Assembly (NCBI GenBank): GCA_951799405.1
Contig: OX637344.1
Location: 1 to 64,000, forward strand
DNA length: 64,000 bases
Direction: 5' to 3'
Origin: Agapetus fuscipes
Taxonomy: Eukaryota > Arthropoda > Insecta > Trichoptera > Glossosomatidae
Shown: piece by piece, positions 58,070-64,000 of the stretch
Numbering within the stretch: the first letter of the stretch is position 1
How the letters are laid out: each line of letters starts with the position of its first letter
The notes under the pieces: generated by a model
What the model was told of the DNA's origin: nothing
The model's database searches: none
What the model saw: only the letters and a program-made list of their open reading frames with translations
Position numbers and translations under genes: made by a program

Positions 58070-58195
58070 TTCAAAGTGCCCTAACCAAGGACAAAGTGCC
58101 CTAACCAAGGACAAAGTGCCCTAACCAAGGACAAAGTGCCCTAACCAAGGACAAAGTGCCCTAACCAAGGACAAAGTGCCCTAACCAAGGACAAA
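58070..58195. repeat. 20-bp tandem repeat, 6 copies
   Basis: The unit CAAAGTGCCCTAACCAAGGA is repeated six times without variation and without spacers. Confidence 0.95.
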
Positions 58196-59689
58196 AAGTC
58201 GAAAAAAAAATCTACCTAAGGAAGTTGTATGCTTTCTCAAATTTAAACAAATAAGTAGATTATATTTATTTATGAATCATCAAAAAACTTTTGTATCCTT
58301 AAGAACATGTAAAATAAATCAGTGTTCACTGATACCACTAGTTGTACGGTGAACTTAAACGGCCTTACTCATTATGTTTGAATCGCCAAAAATATGACTG
58401 AAACCAACATGACTTTAACCTGAATACAATATTGGAACCTTCTTATGAGTAAGGAGGTCTGCGTGCATGCACATTTACTAGCAGTTTACTATCTCTCGGT
58501 CTTCCGGACAACATCTTCCCATTTTCCACCTGCCACCGTCCATGTTCAGAGGAGAATTGAGTGCATGGACCATAACCAGCGCCACAAGAACAAAAATCCT
58601 CTATCATCACCATCATCATCTGTGTGCCCTGTCCTCGTGTGATGCGGCAGTAACAGCAGAGATACTCGCATCTCATCTCACAAGATAATCACAACCCTGG
58701 TAATCACATTATATTCGCTACTTCGCAGATCCGCACGCAAAACATTTCTCCAGTAGCTACGCGGTCTCGGGAAATCTCTAACTGCCTCAAGTATTATGCT
58801 TTACGTGTAAACTCAGGTATAGCGTTTCAACAAAATGTATGGCAACTAAAACAGGACTTGTCGTGAGCTTTTTAGTTTTCTTGCACTGTTTGGGAATACG
58901 CTTAGGTTACCTAAGTTTAAGCGTAAAGTCTTACTCAAAAGGTATCATACTAAGCTACCTGGCCTACGCCTACCACATGCGTAATCTACAGTTAGTCTAA
59001 ACCTCAGCTTACAAAATATCCCAGGGGTTCATTAAATTTCATTGAAACTTCTTTTAACTACTCGTCTATGGTTTCTTCATACTTCAAATAAGAAGTTGGA
59101 ATTGTGGTTGAAAATGGACTCGACACAAAACTTTAAATTAAAATTTTATATTGGCGAGCAAAAGTCACAGGTCTTTGTGACGAATATGAGAGTCAACTGC
59201 ATCCTCGTGAGCTTACTTCATAATTAAACTTCAGATGTAAACACTCACTCAACGGAAATGTTTTTTAAAATCTGTTGAAAAAATTAAGTCTTTTTTTATT
59301 GTTGACTTTTGATTATTTAATCGTTTTATTATTATTTCCAAGGTAAAATTTTAGAGAGACAGGTCAAACATTCATTACATAATTAATAGTTTTTACAATT
59401 TAGACTCCACGGAGATAATAAATTGGGAAAAAAAGAGGAGGGTTCTAAGAGCTAGAAGATTCTAGGGAGATTGTGAAATGATGCCGTTATGTAATGAGGC
59501 GTGCTGTAATGAGGCGTGCTGTAATGGAAAAATTGTCTACTCGGTAATTACATAGTACTCTTTCTAGCGAGGAGGGATCCAAAAATATACGGGTGGAAAG
59601 ATCACGGTGTAATTGTTATTTTACTGCATTCTAATTTTTTGTTGGTTTTTCTGGTTAAATGTATGCTATTACCTTTTCCTTGGCTTAAA
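58196..59689. other. no gene or repeat recognised
   Basis: AT-rich sequence. A GAGGCGTGCTGTAAT motif is duplicated near 59497-59525. Confidence 0.5.
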
Positions 59690-59810
59690 GATTGGTACAA
59701 GGCTAGTTTAGGTTGGTATGAGGCTGACCGAACGTTGTTAACGCTGATACAGTAAAGAGCTAACGGAATTGCAGTGTTTATGTTCATTTGAGATTCAGGC
59801 TTTATTTATA
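59690..59810 (+). mobile_element. LINE 3'-tail scrap
   Basis: TAGGTTGGTATGAGGCTGACC and TGTTCATTTGAGATTCAGGC are in family order. The middle and the tail are missing. Confidence 0.55.
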
Positions 59811-59814
59811 CGCC

Positions 59815-60055
59815 GTCAATAGTCCGGTTGATAGCATAGTTGGTAGAATGCTTGCATTCCATGCTAAGAGCTCGGATTCGAATTCCACCGAGGTGATGAA
59901 TCAGATTTGATTTCCCGCTGCGTTCTTTACTTCAAAGCCAAATTAAAATACAGGCAAGGCTTACTCAGTCTTCACAATAAATGAGTACCACCCCCTCGGG
60001 AGCTGAAAAACCCCCACTTCAACTAAAACAAGAAGTTACTATATATGTGTAGCTT
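59815..60055 (+). mobile_element. SINE (family 1), head and body
   Basis: GTCCGGTTGATAGCATAGTTGGTAGAATG is the A-box region and GGATTCGAATTCCACCGAGG the B-box region. ACTCAGTCTTCACAATAAATG and ATATATGTGTAGCTTAG follow. It is shortened in the 3' part. Confidence 0.8.
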
Positions 60056-60670
60056 AGCTTGGTGATTTTTGGGTTCCCCTTGCCCGTATGACAAATGTTG
60101 TGTATCAGATTTCATTGCTCCCTCCCATGATCAGCCGTGACGTCACGCGGTCCCTGATTACACAGATGGGGCACCTATGGCGCTCCGTCCACTGGTCCAG
60201 CTGATTGGGGATTACACGGACCCCACATGAGCGCTGCGTGGATGATGCATGTCCGCGGAGTTGTGTAATCTGCTGGCCGGGCCGGGTCATCAATTACTGG
60301 AACTTTAGAAGTATGGTGATCAAGAAATCCTCGACATGTACTTCAAATACTTTAAAAACCTGGAATGTTTTGTTAATGTACTTATTTCCCGAGTATAAGA
60401 AATAGACAATTCGTACATATTTAGCTACCTACTTCAATTCAAATGAAAAATAAATGCAAATAAGTATAAAACAAATTTCAGCCTAATTTATTTATTGAGT
60501 ACTGTTTTGCCTGCAACACAAAGGTGGATAGAACTTTCACCTGCAAAGAGCATTTTAGATTTGGTTTTCTATATATTTTTGTATTTTCTGAAATTTTAAA
60601 GCACGGACTTTCGATAAATAATAAAAGAAGATAAGGTTATACAAAAAATGATAAAAATTATTGGCCAACC
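60056..60670. other. no gene recognised
   Basis: Bases 60110-60290 are locally GC-rich, but I find no convincing ORF or repeat family. Confidence 0.45.
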
Positions 60671-60905
60671 TTGTAATCTAATCTAATCTAATCTAAGTTG
60701 CAAGGATATGTTACATTGGAGATTCACATTACATGCATTCTCACAACCAGACACGTACAAGTTCGCGCTTGCACATGCCTCATGTGAACCTACAACATAA
60801 AAACCAAATCTCAAATGGACATACACCCTGCAACTCTTGCCGTCCTTCCCTGAGACAGGGGTGACATTGGCAAAGTGAACCATTTTTACAGCATGGGTGG
60901 TCAGC
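60671..60905 (-). mobile_element. LINE 3'-tail repeat copy
   Basis: Minus strand, with an ATCTA tail, core nearly identical to the copy at 48045, broken off in CATGGGTGGTCAGC. It retains the same open frame. Confidence 0.88.
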
Positions 60906-61007
60906 ACCGTTTTGTGACACTAAACACCGAGGGCGTTTTTATGCGTTGAAGCTATTGAACAAATGTGTCTGAAACAACCTATTGACAAATGTGTCTGAAA
61001 CAACCTA

Positions 61008-61429
61008 CCTCAGGTGTTTCTATCTCAAGACAGTAAAGCATTTATCAAGTTGTCAAAAAAAAGACAAAAATTCTTATATATTTCAAAAAAAGCCATTTGA
61101 TAAATAAGATTTAATTTCCAATTCGACGACATAAAACGGGTTGCAACGACAGGACTTTTAATTCGGCTGGAACGGTTTACCTCTGGAGTTGAGAACAGGA
61201 ACCATCGTAGACAAATGGTTCCTGTTCTACGATGGTTCCTGTTCTCAACTCCAGAGGTAGACCGTTCCAGCCGAATTAAAAGTCCTGTCGTTGCAACCCG
61301 TTTTATGTCGTCGAATTGGAAATTAAATCTTATTTATCAAATGGCTTTTTTTGAAATATATAAGAATTTTTGTCTTTTTTTTGACAACTTGATAAATGCT
61401 TTACTGTCTTGAGATAGAAACACCTGAGG
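61008..61429. repeat. near-perfect inverted repeat, 203-bp arms
   Basis: The arms 61008-61210 and 61227-61429 are reverse complements with a single mismatch that I can find (GGTTTACC versus GGTCTACC). The spacer is 16 bp (61211-61226) and repeats part of the arm's inner end (ATGGTTCCTGTT). The transcript would form a hairpin of about 203 bp. No transposon ends or target duplication are apparent. Confidence 0.97.
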
Positions 61430-62019
61430 GAAATCATAGAGTTGCGACAATAAATGCCTTACATAAAAAGCCTATTAACAAAGGCTTCAGTGACGTCGTA
61501 TCTTTCTACGTACGCGAGATAACAAAAACAAAAAACTAAATAAGCGTCAATATCTGAAGTGTATTTTTTCTTTACAGCGAACCTTCAATCTGTCCGAATT
61601 TCTTACTGTTTCTTTAGGCGCGGGTCACCTATCTCAGAGCGGATTCCCCAGAAGCTTTGAAGTTAACGACTGGCAGAGGCTAGGAGATGCGTTTATAACG
61701 TTCTCGGATGTAACTAAGCCATGTCTAGAGACATTACCCTACTGCGACCTGAAAACACTAAACCAACATTAATTAATTCATTAAAAAGAAGCGTACCTAC
61801 GACCACAGAGATTGTAGAGAAGATACCTCGTGATGGAGTTATTCTTTACGTTCAAAATTGAGCACAAGGATATTTTCTAATTAAACATTCAAGTTGGAAA
61901 ATGCATTTTGTTTTGAGTAAGGGCTAAATTAAATATGACAAAAAAACTTCAATTAGATTTTTTTAAATCTTAAGATATGGTTAGTGTACAACTCAGTTAT
62001 TCTTAGCTAATTAAACAAA
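61430..62019. other. no gene or repeat recognised
   Basis: No convincing ORF or repeat family. Confidence 0.45.
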
Positions 62020-62205
62020 TGTGTCAAGAAAAGGCGGCAGGAGTTGTAGAGTTTATTATAAATTTGAGGTTTGGGTTTTGGTTTTGAAAAATCATGAAAA
62101 AGTGCTATACCACGTGTTTCCTTTTGTGAGCATGAAGATAAAGCAAATGCTAATGTATACCCACAGCTTACATTATAGATTTGCGAGTATAACATATCGG
62201 TGTGA
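62020..62205 (+). mobile_element. LINE 3'-tail repeat, diverged
   Basis: AAAGGCGGCAGGAGTTGTAGAG, AAATTTGAGGTTTGGGTTTTG and the following spacing suggest an old copy. Confidence 0.45.
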
Positions 62206-63945
62206 ATGACCACAGACTACTAAATAATGAAGATCAATGTTGCGCGCATCATCATAATTTGTCAGAAACACAAATGATGATTTCTTTATTTTTCGTGGAG
62301 CCGAGTATGAATATTTCGCCCATAAAACTATAAAGCCTTTGATAATTTCCCTCCATTATATGAACATGTTTTTTGTTAAAAACTAATCATTCACGTAGTC
62401 TCCTCCCACCGCCTAAACATCTCAACAACAAAGCATCTGCACCCCAAGTGCGCGTAAACCCAACAATAGTGCTATGTTAAATGTATGAACATTGCACAGT
62501 CAGACGCTAGTTAGGGGCGCTGTTTTAGTTTCCATATATCTTTTGTCTGCGGAGTAATGCTTTGTACTTCGGGTTCTGGAACAGCTCTTTATGGGTTCAT
62601 ACACACATTCCGAATATTACGTCTTCTATCTTAATGACAATCAAAGCAGTGATCACAAACCAAATGCATTCAATCGACCCGGTACAAATTCCAAGACAAA
62701 CAAATTCTGGCATCATACTCTTGCCATTATGCGATTTCTAAGAACCCAGCCAGATAGACCAGCCAGTGTTTACGCCGAGTCCATTTATTGGGTGATTAAA
62801 GAACGTAATATATAAGTTTATATGTGTTAGCATCATTCGGGGATCCTTCTAGAACAGTAAATAAAGAAGAGTCTTGGCTTCCTTCATAAAGACCTTCTAA
62901 CGCTATCAATCAAATGGCTTTCTCCTCAGTTTTTATGTTTTTACCGTTCAACAATCCACGAACCAAGAACATGCTCGGAAAATCTTAGATAAAAACGCTC
63001 CGGGCCATTGCTGAAAGCACACTGAGATGCCGATTAAGAGAAATGAGAAGTACGTGTGACATTTTGAGATCTGAAGGGAGCATGTTGTCCACATGACTCG
63101 TTGCACGGGAAATACCAGGCGCCCAGCGTTCACCAGGCCGGCCACCCAACATATGGGAGAACAGCTGGTCTTCTGCATCCTAGGAGGGAGCTCCGCAGTA
63201 AATAGATCTTAAATATATTGCAAGAATAAGACAATCCGCTCCCACTCTTTCGGCCATCTTGCTCTTTGCGTTTCCCGCGCATTTCTAACTTTGTTATTGC
63301 AATATTTGTTTCCAGGCACTGTTGTCTGTTTTTGTCTTTTATTAACCCGACCACATTTTGATACAGTGCATATAATTCAGAGTTGTCTCCTCTTCACCAT
63401 GTTTTCCGACTGTCATATTTTGTTGAACTGTAAATTTGGCAGAAATTTTTCCTTTCAAGGAGGATGGTCAGTATGCAGGTTTAATATGTATGTGTGATGT
63501 AAAGTAATTAGTGGAAATACGCTCGCGGTGCCCATAAATTTGATACTCATAACAACTCCAAGGATTCCACTATTACCATTTATCAAAAAAAAAATACAAA
63601 TATCACTTCTGGTGAAAAGGTTAAAAGTTACTGATTTGATCAATGTGTTCCTTTTTTGGAATATTTTTCCCGCCCGCGCCAAAAAGCGGCAAAGCCTTTT
63701 TTACTTTTAGTTTTTATAAAAACAGACACAATTTTATACTTGAAACGAGATTCATAAATTACTCTAACATAGTGCGGCAATAAATCCTGCGTATCTGTAT
63801 TCTTATTTTTTGTTATAAAATTATTGCTGTGTGATTTTTTTATCTTTATTATTATCGATCCTCATAAATCACAAACTTCAAGAAAAAATACGATTTTAGG
63901 TGTCATAAAAATTATGTCAGAAGATTTTAAAGAAGTATTTAAAAA
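62206..63945. other. no gene recognised
   Basis: No convincing ORF. A possible copy of an old repeat is at 62500-62580 (see 50951-52442). Confidence 0.45.
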
Positions 63946-63946
63946 A

Positions 63947-63980
<34 letters not shown>
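63946..63980. repeat. (TA)n microsatellite
   Basis: About 16 TA units with one interruption, near the right edge of the window. Confidence 0.95.
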
Positions 63981-63982
<2 letters not shown>

Positions 63983-64000
63983 TGATAGGTTTTCGGGTAA

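Overview
The window is eukaryotic, most likely from an arthropod. It is AT-rich and gene-poor, has large introns, and is full of LINEs, tRNA-derived SINEs, MITEs and LTR retrotransposons. I cannot name the species or order from the sequence.

Host gene: I can support one host gene, on the minus strand. Three coding exons (41646-43677, 24130-26685, 22422-22699) have consensus splice sites and compatible phases. Together they give about 1,620 codons that end inside the start of a DH (RhoGEF) domain. The rest of that domain is not visible, so the gene probably runs off the left edge. On this reading everything below 43.7 kb is exon or intron of this gene. I see no host gene from 43.7 to 64 kb.

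Left arm (1-22.4 kb): a 29-bp minisatellite, several repeat fragments, a 21-bp minisatellite, and then a three-level nest of retroelements. A 5'-truncated LINE (minus strand) is split by LTR element A (9706-19771, minus strand, 474-bp LTRs, TSD ATAT). Element A's left LTR is itself split by LTR element B (10146-16132, plus strand, 1,838-bp LTRs, TSD CTAC). Both LTR elements carry a Gag-like gene and no pol. The element A Gag is unusual: SAP-like domain, repeat-rich coiled coil, capsid region, CCHC knuckle, a TARG1-like macro domain lacking both catalytic residues, and a C-terminal CCCH finger.

Right arm (43.7-64 kb): repeats only. A nearly complete two-ORF LINE (about 53.4-57.4 kb, minus) has a canonical slippery heptamer directly before the ORF1 stop, and its ORF2 3' end is interrupted by a Harbinger-like MITE. 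An almost perfect 203-bp-arm hairpin lies at 61.0-61.4 kb.

An interspersed repeat of about 240-330 bp, present some twenty times on both strands, can be explained as the 3' UTR and microsatellite tail of the LINE that hosts element A. In two copies the tail follows recognisable RT codons.
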